In this document: one piece after another, positions 1 to 7,633 of the stretch | Layout of the letters: each line of letters begins with the position of its first letter | How positions within the stretch are numbered: the first letter of the stretch is position 1 | Assembly: GCF_004368785.1 (NCBI RefSeq) | Contig: NZ_SODM01000001.1 | Span: 682,001 to 746,000 of the forward strand | Length of the DNA stretch: 64,000 bases | Direction of reading: 5' to 3' | Source: Flavobacterium sp. 270 | GTDB lineage: Bacteria > Bacteroidota > Bacteroidia > Flavobacteriales > Flavobacteriaceae | The notes under the pieces: model-generated | Database searches by the model: none | Told to the model about the DNA's origin: nothing | What the model saw: the letters and a program-made list of their open reading frames with translations, nothing else | Made by a program: the position numbers and the translations under genes

Positions 1-156
1 CGGATTTTCGAAATCACGCGTAGTCCAATCCCAATTTTCTGGATGAACAGGTTTTATATATTTTTCACAAAAGTCTATTACATCATTTTTTAAGCTCACC
101 ATAGCATCGTCTCTTTTGATGTAAACGTCTTGATAAGCACCGCTTTTTGTTCCCAT
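1..156 (-). CDS. 5' part of an unrecognised gene, cut by the window edge
   Basis: An open frame begins with ATG at 156 and runs off the left edge without a stop, giving 52 residues that start MGTKSGAYQDVYIKRDDAM. The segment is soluble and mixed in charge, with no signal peptide or membrane segment. It ends in a Trp- and Asp-rich stretch (NWDWTTRDFENP). I do not recognise the family. It lies on the same strand as the DUF1328, topoisomerase IB and Rho-N-like genes that follow upstream and could belong to the same group of small stress-associated genes, but that is only positional inference. Confidence 0.5.
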   Translation of the reverse strand, partial: MGTKSGAYQDVYIKRDDAMVSLKNDVIDFCEKYIKPVHPENWDWTTRDFENP

Positions 157-264
157 TTTTTTCTTTTTTGATATTTTTATTTGCTGTTTTTCAAACTGGA
201 AAAACGACACATTTACCGAAATAAATGTGTCGCTTTGTTGTTTGTTTACTGATTTTCTTAAAAA

Positions 265-426
265 CTAAACTCTTGTTCTTCCGGTAATTAGTGATATAAC
301 GAATAAAACTAAAAATATGAAGAATAAAACTTTAGCTATACTAGCGGCTCCGGCAGCAATGCCTCCAAAACCAAATATTCCCGCCACTATGGCTAGAATA
401 ATAAATGTGACTGTCCAACGTAACAT
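265..426 (-). CDS. DUF1328 family small membrane protein
   Basis: This 53-residue ORF starts with ATG at 426 ([16 protein letters not shown]) and ends TGRTRV. It has two hydrophobic helices, one at about residues 5-30 rich in Gly and Ala ([16 protein letters not shown]) and one at about residues 32-47. The arrangement matches DUF1328/YtjA proteins, which are usually 50-60 residues and sit in the inner membrane. The function of the family is unknown; members are often found among general stress genes. It is a separate short gene between the truncated left-edge gene and topoisomerase IB, on the same strand. The family call is firm because both length and helix pattern fit; the role is not known. 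Confidence 0.85.
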   Translation of the reverse strand: MLRWTVTFIILAIVAGIFGFGGIAAGAASIAKVLFFIFLVLFVISLITGRTRV

Positions 427-507
427 AATATTAAGTATTTAGTTAATAATAGTTTTTGGCTTTTTAGAGATGCGCTAACTCTATTTATTTTTCTGCTTTT
501 AAAATTC

Positions 508-1593
508 TTAAACCAAATTGATTTGATAGTTCTGAATCAATTCTGAAAAAGCGATTTCTGTGCGTGAAAAATATTTTCTATTGCTACGGCTGTTTTTAGC
601 CATGTCAAAATATTTTTGAATTGATCCGTCTTCATAAGTCGAAATCAATAAGGGATGAACGTAATAATTTTTGCAAACATTTCTGGTATTTCCCAAAGCT
701 TCTGCAGTGCAGTCAAAGGCCGAAATAACGTTTTTCTTGATTTCTTTTTCATCAGAAGTAACTCCCAAATCCATAAGACTTTCAAAAAATATAATAGATG
801 CTGCCCACGTTCTAAAATCTTTCGCACTAAAATATTCTCCCGAAATCTCATGCAGATATTCATTTACCATATGGCTGTCTAAAACCTTTCTTTCGCCGTT
901 GTTATCGTAATATTTAAAAACTTCCATACCCGGAATTTCTTCACATCGGCTAACCAATTTTATCAATTGTTTGTTTCGCGTTGTAATCGTATGCTTTACT
1001 CCTTTTTTGCCTGTAAACTCAAATCGAAGTGTATTTCTGTTGATATTGATATGTCTTTTTCGCAAAGTCGAAAGCCCGTAGGATTTATTGTCTTTCGCAT
1101 ATTTTTCATTTCCAATCCTGATATGCGTTTCTTCCATTAATCGGATAACCAAAGCGATAACTTTTTCTTTAGACCATTCTTTTTGTTCTAAATCCAAATC
1201 GACTTTTTTTCGAATCAGCGGAAGTTTACTTCCAAACTCGGCAATTTTATAAAACTTAGTCTGATTACGAATCAAATTCCATCTCGGATGATATCGGTAT
1301 TGCTTTCTGTTTTTAACATCTGTGCCAACTGCCTGAAGATGACCGTTTACAACATCTGTAATTCGAACATTTTCCCAAGCCGGCGGTAAAACCAAGCTGT
1401 TAAAACGTTTAATTTCGTTTTTGCTTTTTACGTTTCTGCCGTTTTTTTTATAAACAAACTCTTCACCTTCACGGCATCGCACAATCGTAAGCTGATGATC
1501 GTTTATATACGCTAAATCCAGTTTTTCTATTACTAAATGTGGCGTTTTTATAAGCTGATTCATTAGCTTTTCTTTTCTGGCCGTTGCATTCAT
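508..1593 (-). CDS. DNA topoisomerase IB (poxvirus/eukaryote-like type)
   Basis: The 361-residue protein matches bacterial type IB topoisomerases, which relax supercoils by nicking one strand through a 3'-phosphotyrosine and need no ATP. Visible active-site elements are Arg159 in HIRIGNEKYA, the Lys pair in the hairpin FTGKKGVKH (about 195-201), Arg261 in KDFRTWAAS, and the nucleophile Tyr311 in NYYVHP. The position equivalent to the poxvirus catalytic His appears to be Asn302 (LGNTRNVCKN), as I recall it is in other bacterial members. The gene is full length. Its start lies 9 nt after the stop of the Rho-N-like gene, so the two are probably cotranscribed. These enzymes are accessory to gyrase in bacteria, and the context suggests a stress-related role. 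Confidence 0.95.
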   Translation of the reverse strand: MNATARKEKLMNQLIKTPHLVIEKLDLAYINDHQLTIVRCREGEEFVYKKNGRNVKSKNEIKRFNSLVLPPAWENVRITDVVNGHLQAVGTDVKNRKQYRYHPRWNLIRNQTKFYKIAEFGSKLPLIRKKVDLDLEQKEWSKEKVIALVIRLMEETHIRIGNEKYAKDNKSYGLSTLRKRHININRNTLRFEFTGKKGVKHTITTRNKQLIKLVSRCEEIPGMEVFKYYDNNGERKVLDSHMVNEYLHEISGEYFSAKDFRTWAASIIFFESLMDLGVTSDEKEIKKNVISAFDCTAEALGNTRNVCKNYYVHPLLISTYEDGSIQKYFDMAKNSRSNRKYFSRTEIAFSELIQNYQINLV

Positions 1594-1602
1594 GTTGGTT
1601 TA

Positions 1603-1896
1603 TTAATTATTTTGTAATGAATTAATCAGGCTTTTTTTATTCATATAAGAACGTCCCGGAATACCTGCTTTTATAGCCTGTTGGTATAATTCCTCTTTTG
1701 TCCATTCGTTATAAGGTTTTGCTTTAACGCCATTCACACCTACGATTGGCGCATTGACAAGTGGAGTTATTTTTTCCATATTATATCCTTCTTTTAAAAG
1801 TCCGTGATATTGCTGCTTGCCATTTACTTCTGAATTTGTCATTGCTAATAATTTAAAGTGAGTATTTAGTACTGTTTTGGTATTTTCAAAGTTCAC
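1603..1896 (-). CDS. small Rho-N/SAP-like protein
   Basis: The last 35 or so residues (WTKEELYQQAIKAGIPGRS, then MNKKSLINSLQ) have the helix-extended loop-helix pattern of Rho N-terminal and SAP-like domains, which bind nucleic acid. The middle part carries the phrase GLLKEGYNMEKITPLVNAP. The frame opens at 1896 (97 residues). Met19 (1842) and Met40 (1779, preceded by AAGGA) are alternative starts, and the first 18 residues look least like protein, so the true start is probably 1842. It directly precedes topoisomerase IB. A DNA-binding partner of the topoisomerase is an attractive but untested idea. Confidence 0.7.
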   Translation of the reverse strand: MNFENTKTVLNTHFKLLAMTNSEVNGKQQYHGLLKEGYNMEKITPLVNAPIVGVNGVKAKPYNEWTKEELYQQAIKAGIPGRSYMNKKSLINSLQNN

Positions 1897-1973
1897 TCAA
1901 AAAGACAGGAATTTTGTTACATAATTTTAGTTTGAAATTCTATAATTTACTATAGATGATTTTTCAAATTGAG

Positions 1974-2006
1974 CAAAAAAATCCCAATTCTGGGTAGAAT
2001 TGGGAT
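1974..2006 (-). terminator. rho-independent terminator after the TPR-like gene
   Basis: The perfect stem ATCCCAATTC / GAATTGGGAT with a 6-nt loop (TGGGTA) is followed on the minus strand by seven T residues. It lies 27 nt after the stop of the 2033-3043 gene. Confidence 0.85.
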
Positions 2007-2032
2007 TAAGTCTATTAAATTAGCATTGTATT

Positions 2033-3043
2033 TTAATTTGTCCACATAGATGTGTACTGTTTCATTCTAATTAATTCTTTTTCCATAAAATCTGGATTAT
2101 TACTTAAAGCTCTTAATTGTTCTATTGTACTAATATTGGCAAGTACAGCAGTTTTATACCACGGAAATTCATCTGCAAGTGAGTTTAATTTGGCAGCTGC
2201 TTTTAATGTTTCTCCCTTGTTATTTAAATAAACAGAATGCTCATATCTAAAATTTGGACACCAATAATATTCCTCTGCTAATCGATCCCAAGTTTCTAAG
2301 TCACAATTACCAGCATTAAGATACATAATTGTAAATATTGACGAATCTATATAATCTTTAGAAAAGAAAAAGTAATTCAATAAAGCAACCTCAGTACCCG
2401 TTTCTTTTTTAATCTTATTCTCTATAACTTCATTCATTAAAGTATGTGATTTTTCTTTATCCCCTTCATCCGAGGATAAATGTAAAACAGTTGCATACTC
2501 TACTTTTACTATATCTAAATCTGGTCTTAACTCATACGCTATTTCTGCATAGTACAAAGCTTCTTGATGCGAAAGGAGAACTCTGTAAAGTTTTGAAAGT
2601 GCTACAATTAATCTGATATCCCTTAGGTCTTCTGTGCCAATATTATTTTTTTTGAATTCATCAGCTTTAAGTCCATACCTATCTTTTACAAATCTTTCGA
2701 TTACCTGCCATTTTTCAAGTTGATTAAATAACGACGTATCCCAATGCTCAAACAAAACACTTCTTCTATCCCAAGCAGATCTTATTCCTTTCCAATTTTC
2801 AAACGTACCTTCAAATGCTTCATGTTCTTTATAAACCGTACCATCTTTATCTGTTAAATTCAAAGAAATTTTTGAATCCGGAGTTGAATAATATCTATCT
2901 AATGAGTTATATAACTCTTTTTTGAACAATTCTGGAGTATTGCCCAAATTCGAACTTTCATTTACTGCCTTTTGTTGATTTTCTGTTTTTTCTACAGAAT
3001 TTACATTTTTATTTGTACCAAATATTTTTCTAAATATGCTCAT
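2033..3043 (-). CDS. hypothetical protein with TPR-like helical repeats
   Basis: This 336-residue protein starts MSIFRKIFGTNKN, a short amphipathic N-terminus followed by a polar linker to about residue 40. The remainder is helical. Residues about 150-200 (LSKLYRVLLSHQEALYYAEIAYELRPDLDI) have the spacing of a tetratricopeptide unit, and several weaker helical pairs follow. There is no signal peptide or membrane span, so it is probably cytoplasmic. I do not recognise a named family. It is monocistronic, with its own terminator at 1974-2006 and a 156-bp gap to the divergent DUF4142 gene. The N-terminal FRKIFG motif resembles that of many Bacteroidota hypothetical proteins and gives no function. 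Confidence 0.7.
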   Translation of the reverse strand: MSIFRKIFGTNKNVNSVEKTENQQKAVNESSNLGNTPELFKKELYNSLDRYYSTPDSKISLNLTDKDGTVYKEHEAFEGTFENWKGIRSAWDRRSVLFEHWDTSLFNQLEKWQVIERFVKDRYGLKADEFKKNNIGTEDLRDIRLIVALSKLYRVLLSHQEALYYAEIAYELRPDLDIVKVEYATVLHLSSDEGDKEKSHTLMNEVIENKIKKETGTEVALLNYFFFSKDYIDSSIFTIMYLNAGNCDLETWDRLAEEYYWCPNFRYEHSVYLNNKGETLKAAAKLNSLADEFPWYKTAVLANISTIEQLRALSNNPDFMEKELIRMKQYTSMWTN

Positions 3044-3199
3044 GATTTTTACTAGATCTTTCTTTTTGCTAAGATAGAATTTATTTCTACTTCAAAAAAT
3101 CAACTGCATCCAAATCCTATAACATTATTCTAAAATGCTGTAAATTATTCTACTACATTCTAAATAATTTTACATTATAACATTAAAACCATACAAATC

Positions 3200-3787
3200 A
3201 TGAAAAAATTACTATTAGCCAGCAAAGCCATTTTAGGAGCAGGACTTATTATTATATTCTTAAACTCGTGTAAAAACGAAACCAAACAAGAAGATCCAAA
3301 AGAAGTTGCAGAAGACAGTAATGAAGCAAAATTTGACTCTATTGACAGTAAAGAAGATGATGCTCAATATGTAGTAGATATTGCAGAAATTAATCTTGCT
3401 GAAATTGAACTTGGAAAATTAGCTCAGTCAAAAGGTACTGACGCAGAAGTGAAAAATTTTGGAAAAATGATGGTTGACGAACATACTAAATTAGCTTCTG
3501 AAGTAAGTGCTTTAGCGAAAACCAAAAACTTTACGCTTCCAACTTCTGTAACTGAAGAAGGAAAAGACGAATACAATAAACTAAACGAAAAATCAGGACT
3601 TGATTTTGACAAAAAATACGCTGACATGATGGTTCACGGACATGAAAAAGCGATTGATAAATTACAAAAAACAGCTGATAAAGCAACAGATCAAGATCTT
3701 AAGCTTTGGGCTTCAAATAATATTGCAGGTTTTACAGCACATTTAGAACATGCTAAAATGCTTAAAGAGAAATTAGACAAAAAATAA
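3200..3787 (+). CDS. DUF4142 lipoprotein, ferritin-like helical bundle
   Basis: The 195-residue protein has a lipoprotein signal peptide ending LNSC at about residue 25, then an acidic linker. From about residue 55 it carries the DUF4142 domain: helices with VDEHTKLASEV, DKKYADMMVHGHEKAID and FTAHLEHAKMLKEKL. DUF4142 proteins are ferritin-like four-helix bundles, exported in Bacteroidota and Proteobacteria and often near stress genes; whether they bind metal is not established. The His residues in these helices could be ligands. The start gives a normal Lys-rich n-region. A strong terminator follows 25 nt after the stop. It is divergent from the TPR-like gene. Confidence 0.9.
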   Translation: MKKLLLASKAILGAGLIIIFLNSCKNETKQEDPKEVAEDSNEAKFDSIDSKEDDAQYVVDIAEINLAEIELGKLAQSKGTDAEVKNFGKMMVDEHTKLASEVSALAKTKNFTLPTSVTEEGKDEYNKLNEKSGLDFDKKYADMMVHGHEKAIDKLQKTADKATDQDLKLWASNNIAGFTAHLEHAKMLKEKLDKK

Positions 3788-3812
3788 ATTTAATTGGTTA
3801 TTATTTATTTTA

Positions 3813-3848
3813 AAAACCCCTTAAGAGTTGAATTGCTTAAGGGGTTTT
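3813..3848 (+). terminator. terminator after the DUF4142 gene
   Basis: The stem AAAACCCCTTAAG / CTTAAGGGGTTTT has 13-bp arms, a 10-nt loop, and a T run on either strand. It serves the plus-strand gene and could also act in reverse. Confidence 0.88.
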
Positions 3849-3850
3849 GA

Positions 3851-4036
3851 CTTTTTAAGGAACTAAGGTGCTGAGTTGCTAAGGTTCTAAGGTTTTGAAT
3901 AGAAAATTCCAATAAAAAAATTCCAAATTCCAAACTTGCGAGTGTGTAAATACCTCTCTGTTGGAATTTGGAATTTTTTTATTGGAATTTTTTCACTTAG
4001 AACCTTAGCAACTCAGCACCTTAGCCCCTTAAAAAG
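3851..4036. repeat. long two-part inverted repeat at a convergent junction
   Basis: The outer arms (about 3851-3892 and 3996-4036) contain CTAAGGTGCTGAGTTGCTAA and its complement. The inner arms carry AATTCCAA motifs around 3903-3935 and their complement around 3960-3990. The whole could fold into one hairpin of about 185 nt. The right outer arm runs through the stop codon of the cupin gene (4029-4031), so the repeat supplies the last codons of that gene. Related words recur at 11042-11365, 20653-20690 and 60078-60115. Confidence 0.85.
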
Positions 4037-4427
4037 AAAAATATTCTTCGTCAGAGACAGTTTCAAGCCATTCTCCGTGGCCTTTGTCGATTTCTGTGTA
4101 AATGGCTATATGCGAATATCGGCTTTCTGGAGTTGCTCCATACCAATGATCAACTTCTGGTAAAACGGTAATAACCTGACCTTTTTTAATCAGTTTTATT
4201 TTCCCTCCTCTTTCTTGGTAGTAACCAACACCTTCAGTTGCAATTATAAGCTGTAAACTAACATTGCGGTGCCAGTTAGATCTTGCGCCCGGCTCAAAAG
4301 CAACGTCTTTGATTACTGTATTTTCTGGGTGAATATCACTGGTTTGTTTTTTATAAAAAACGTCTCCTGTCATATAAGTATTCGGAATTTTTCCTTCTTC
4401 GGTAACGGTAGAATATTGTGTTGGCAT
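4029..4427 (-). CDS. cupin-domain protein
   Basis: The 132-residue single-domain protein has the two conserved cupin motifs. The first is around GARSNWHRNVSLQLIIATEG (His53 and Glu65-like positions) and the second around GQVITVLPEVDHWYGATP (His near 93). Such small cupins bind a divalent metal through His and Glu residues. Many act as dioxygenase-like or isomerase-like enzymes or as companions of carboxymuconolactone decarboxylases; the substrate cannot be read here. There is no signal peptide. It lies 250 bp downstream of an AraC-type regulator on the same strand, which may control it. Its last codons lie inside an inverted repeat. Confidence 0.82.
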   Translation of the reverse strand: MPTQYSTVTEEGKIPNTYMTGDVFYKKQTSDIHPENTVIKDVAFEPGARSNWHRNVSLQLIIATEGVGYYQERGGKIKLIKKGQVITVLPEVDHWYGATPESRYSHIAIYTEIDKGHGEWLETVSDEEYFSF

Positions 4428-4677
4428 AAAAATTAGTTTTAATTGGGTTGGCTTTCTATTTTAAAATTATCGAATATTAATATCATTTGGCTTTAAATTG
4501 CTTAAAGCTAATAGCGTACTGAAACTAAACGAAGCAGAGAATATGCTTTTCGGAAGTTGTGTTTAGCCAGTAAAAGATCAGACAAATAATTTATTGAATT
4601 ATTTACGGCAAATGTAGTCAGGTAAATTCAATTAGAAATAATGAAAATCAAACAAAAAATTATGATTTTGAAACAAT

Positions 4678-5550
4678 TTAGGATCGAAGTGACTTTGGAG
4701 CACTTCCGGTAAGTCTTTTAAAATAATTATTAAAATAACTTGGATATTCAAATCCAAGCGAATAACCAATATCTGCAATACTCCAATCTGTGTGATGTAG
4801 TAATGCTTTGGCTTCGCTGATAATTCTTTCGGTAATGTGCGCTGTTGTTGGTTTTCCTGTAATTTCTTTTACAGAACGATTCAGATGATTGACGTGTACA
4901 GCAAGACTCTGCGCATAATCCTGAGGGTTTTTCAGTTTTAATGGCTGATCTTTTGTTTCAATAGGAAATTGCCTTTCTAAAAGCTCCAGAAATAAAGAAG
5001 TAATTCTTGAAGATGCATTTTTATGTTTGAAGAAATTCTCCGACGGCTGCATTTTCATCGATTCATGAATCACAACATTGATATAATTTCGAACCAAATC
5101 ATCTTTAAAAACATAATCTGTTGCCTGTTCTTCAATCATTTTTTTGAACAAAGAAGTAATAAACACTTTCTGTTCCTCACACAAATAAAAGATCGGTGTA
5201 CCGCCAATTTTAAACAACGGACATTCGTGAAGGCTTTCAGAACGGTCGTTCATCTTTAAAAATTCTTCGGTAAAAACACAGGCAAAACCATGAAAAGACG
5301 GCGAAAGTAATTCCCATGAATAAGGAATATAAGGATTTCCAAAAAACAAAGTAGTTCCGTCCGTTTCAATACCGCGGTCTGCATACTGAATAAGACTCTG
5401 CCCAGTACTAATGCTGATTTTATAAAAATCCCTGCGGTTATAACTTGGTATAACCGTACAATCAGTTCCAATCTGATATACTTTAAATCCTTTAAGTTTT
5501 AACTCGGAAGTATTAGAATCTACAATTTCGGAATGCAGCTGCTCTTTCAT
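4678..5550 (-). CDS. AraC family transcriptional regulator
   Basis: The 290-residue protein has an N-terminal cupin-like sensing half (about 1-170) and a C-terminal AraC/XylS double helix-turn-helix. The latter is seen as YAQSLAVHVNHLNRSVKEIT, then SIADIGYSLGFEYPSYFNNY and FKRLTGSAPKSLR at the end. This layout and length are typical of one-component sugar or stress regulators. The downstream cupin gene on the same strand and the divergent Crp-like gene are the natural candidate targets. The effector cannot be inferred. The start at 5550 gives MKEQLHSEIV and leaves a 188-bp divergent region that holds an AT-rich inverted repeat. Confidence 0.9.
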   Translation of the reverse strand: MKEQLHSEIVDSNTSELKLKGFKVYQIGTDCTVIPSYNRRDFYKISISTGQSLIQYADRGIETDGTTLFFGNPYIPYSWELLSPSFHGFACVFTEEFLKMNDRSESLHECPLFKIGGTPIFYLCEEQKVFITSLFKKMIEEQATDYVFKDDLVRNYINVVIHESMKMQPSENFFKHKNASSRITSLFLELLERQFPIETKDQPLKLKNPQDYAQSLAVHVNHLNRSVKEITGKPTTAHITERIISEAKALLHHTDWSIADIGYSLGFEYPSYFNNYFKRLTGSAPKSLRS

Positions 5551-5593
5551 GAGGCAAAGTTATGAAATTCAAACAAAAATCAAATTACAAAAT

Positions 5594-5714
5594 TCAATAT
5601 CAATATCAAAAATCAATTTTATAGTTAATATCAAAATTTAAGCAACTGTCAAAATTGAAATTGAGCTCTTCAAATTGATATTGACATTAATATTGTTTTT
5701 TGATATTGATATTG
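5594..5714. repeat. AT-rich inverted repeat of TATTGA units in a divergent promoter region
   Basis: The left arm (about 5595-5616) holds CAATATCAATATCAAAAATC and the right arm (about 5692-5714) nearly its complement, with the hexamer TATTGA repeated on both sides. It sits between the AraC and Crp genes. It also makes an artificial in-frame hydrophobic extension (MILILIL...) before the Crp start codon. Confidence 0.65.
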
Positions 5715-5738
5715 ATTTTGATTTTTATCTTTGTTAAC

Positions 5739-6326
5739 ATGAACGATCTACTGCCCGTAATAAATTATATTTCAAGATATGTTGACTTGACAGACGATGA
5801 AAAAAATCATCTCGCTTCTTTTTTGAAGATAACCAAAGTCAAAAAAAGACAATTTATTGTACAGCCCGGTTTTGTATGCAAACATAAAAGTTATGTTGTA
5901 AAAGGCGCATTTAGAGGCTATTTGGTCGATAATGAAGGAAAAGAACATACCTTATCTTTTGCCATAGAAGACTGGTGGATATCGGATTACAGCAGTTTGA
6001 TTTATCAGGAACCGGCAACTTTGTTTGTAGAAGCGCTAGAAGACTCGGTTTTGATTCAGATTGAATATGAAGACGAGCAAAAATTCTTAGCAGAAATTCC
6101 GAAACTCGAAAAATTCGAACGCATTATTACCCAGCGTTCACTGGCGTTTCAGCAAAAAAGATTATTGTCAAATTTCACCAAAACCGCCGAAGAACGTTAT
6201 GATGAATTTATGAGCAAATATGCCGCAATTGCAAAACGAGTTCCTCAATATGCGCTGGCTTCGTATTTAGGTTTCAGTACCGAATATTTAAGCAAGATCC
6301 GCAACGGCAAAACCTCAAAAAGTTAA
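5739..6326 (+). CDS. Crp/Fnr family transcriptional regulator
   Basis: The 195-residue protein begins MNDLLPVINYISRYVDL and contains a cyclic-nucleotide-binding-like beta-roll at about residues 15-125 (KKRQFIVQPG, VVKGAFRGYLVDNEGKEHTL). A C-terminal helix-turn-helix follows (YALASYLGFSTEYLSKIRNG). This short form is the usual Bacteroidota Crp/Fnr type; the cAMP-contact residues are not conserved, so the ligand is unknown. An in-frame extension to 5700 exists, but it is only translated TATTGA repeats. A TATCTTTG -7 box (5726-5733) ends 5 nt before the ATG, so the mRNA may be leaderless. The secreted metallohydrolase gene follows 102 nt downstream and may be its target. Confidence 0.9.
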   Translation: MNDLLPVINYISRYVDLTDDEKNHLASFLKITKVKKRQFIVQPGFVCKHKSYVVKGAFRGYLVDNEGKEHTLSFAIEDWWISDYSSLIYQEPATLFVEALEDSVLIQIEYEDEQKFLAEIPKLEKFERIITQRSLAFQQKRLLSNFTKTAEERYDEFMSKYAAIAKRVPQYALASYLGFSTEYLSKIRNGKTSKS

Positions 6327-6428
6327 ACCAGTTCAATCAAATTTCCTAAACCAGTTCATTTTTATTTTTAGTATTCTGTCCCAGATTTGCAGTGTCAATA
6401 CCGACAAAATAATTTAATAAAATACAAA

Positions 6429-7436
6429 ATGAAAAAGACAATTTATTCCAGCAATACAGGACGCATTTCTTTATTGTTGTTGCTGCTTATTACGCTTGGT
6501 TTTACTGCCAAAGCGCAAAACAAAAATGACAATTCTAAAGTTCAGATTTTCCATATCCAGAATTATTTTACTGAGGCTTATCTTGTAAAAGGCAATTCTG
6601 AAAAATTACTTTTAATAGATACTGGAGTTCCAGTTGCTGGTTATCAGGACAGTTTGGTAAATTCGATTAAAAAATTGGGTTTTAAACCCGAAAACATTTC
6701 ACTGGCAATTGTAACACACGGACACGGAGATCATGCCGGAAATGCACGATTTCTACAACAGACTTACCACACTAAAATTGCCGGAAGCAAAGCCGATTTA
6801 GGAAAATTTACTTCTGGAAAAACAGAACTAAATAAATCCGAAGATGTGAGTATTTGGGGCACACGCCTTCGACAGTATTCTGATTTGAGTTATTCGCCAT
6901 TTACTCCCGATGTTATGGTAGAAAAAACGGTTGATCTTAGTAGATATGGTGTAAACGGGAAAATCATTCCCATAAAAGGCGGTCATACTCCAGGCGATTT
7001 ATTGATTCTTATTGGCGATAATCTTTTTGTAGGCGATGCTTTCGTGGGAACTTTTAAAGCGCAAGGCGGCGGATTGGCTCCCGACGGTCATCATGTGCGT
7101 GAACATTTCTATCATGAAAACAGAAAACTTGCCGATTTGAATTTAAAATTGATTGAAAAAATTGCTTTAGAGAATAATGTAAAAACCATTTATCCTACGC
7201 ACAATGGTCCGGTTGCTACTTCTGAATTAACAAAATACATTAAAGAAGAACCTTTGTTGAAGCTTTTATCTAAACAAGAAAATGCGGAGGATTTTAGAAT
7301 TGTTTCTTCTAATGAAAATACTGCGGTTTTAACGTACATTAAACCAGAAGGAAAAGACGCTAAAAATGTTTTGGTTACTGAAACTTATGCTAAAGATAAA
7401 AACGAATGGAAATTGGTAAACAAAAAAGAAAATTAA
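6429..7436 (+). CDS. secreted metallo-beta-lactamase-fold hydrolase
   Basis: The start at 6429 gives MKKTIYSSNTGRISLL and a signal peptide ending TAKAQ; an upstream in-frame extension to 6387 has no signal-like sequence. The mature protein has the full metal centre of the fold: His97-x-His99-x-Asp101-His102 (THGHGDHAG), His186 (GGHTPGD), Asp203 (GDAFVG) and His258 (YPTHNGP). About 75 extra residues follow the fold. The protein is exported and would hydrolyse an ester, lactone or thioester-type substrate; the true substrate is not visible. It probably is not a beta-lactamase proper, since the spacing is that of the general hydrolase group. It follows the Crp-like regulator. Confidence 0.9.
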   Translation: MKKTIYSSNTGRISLLLLLLITLGFTAKAQNKNDNSKVQIFHIQNYFTEAYLVKGNSEKLLLIDTGVPVAGYQDSLVNSIKKLGFKPENISLAIVTHGHGDHAGNARFLQQTYHTKIAGSKADLGKFTSGKTELNKSEDVSIWGTRLRQYSDLSYSPFTPDVMVEKTVDLSRYGVNGKIIPIKGGHTPGDLLILIGDNLFVGDAFVGTFKAQGGGLAPDGHHVREHFYHENRKLADLNLKLIEKIALENNVKTIYPTHNGPVATSELTKYIKEEPLLKLLSKQENAEDFRIVSSNENTAVLTYIKPEGKDAKNVLVTETYAKDKNEWKLVNKKEN

Positions 7437-7441
7437 GGTTT

Positions 7442-7600
7442 GTCATCCTGACCGAAGTCGAAGGACAGGTTTCGAGTTTCCTGAGATGAGAATTAACCGC
7501 AAGTTTTTTTGTAAAGGTTAGAGTATGAATCTCGCAAAGTCGCGAAGTCGCAAAGTTTATTATTTATTTTACTTTGCGACTTCGCGACTTTGCGAGATTT
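7442..7600. repeat. half GTCAT element plus perfect 29-bp inverted repeat
   Basis: From 7442 there is GTCATCCTGACCGAAGTCG, an unpaired arm of the CCTGAGC family. Then 7528-7556 (CTCGCAAAGTCGCGAAGTCG) pairs perfectly with 7571-7599 over 29 bp with a 14-nt loop. The gap lies between two convergent genes. The CTCGCAAAG family recurs at 11883, 11980, 20827 and 38187. Confidence 0.9.
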
Positions 7601-7633
7601 TTTTAATGAATTGCGAACTTTGCGGTTAAATCA

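Noticed and set aside
5700..5738. Hydrophobic start MILILILIFIF as a signal peptide of the Crp-like protein
   Set aside because: It is encoded by TATTGA repeats and Crp-type regulators are cytoplasmic; the ATG at 5739 matches the family start.
6429..7436. The secreted metallohydrolase as a true beta-lactamase
   Set aside because: Metal ligands fit the whole fold; the extra C-terminal part and lack of lactamase-specific loops argue against a resistance gene.
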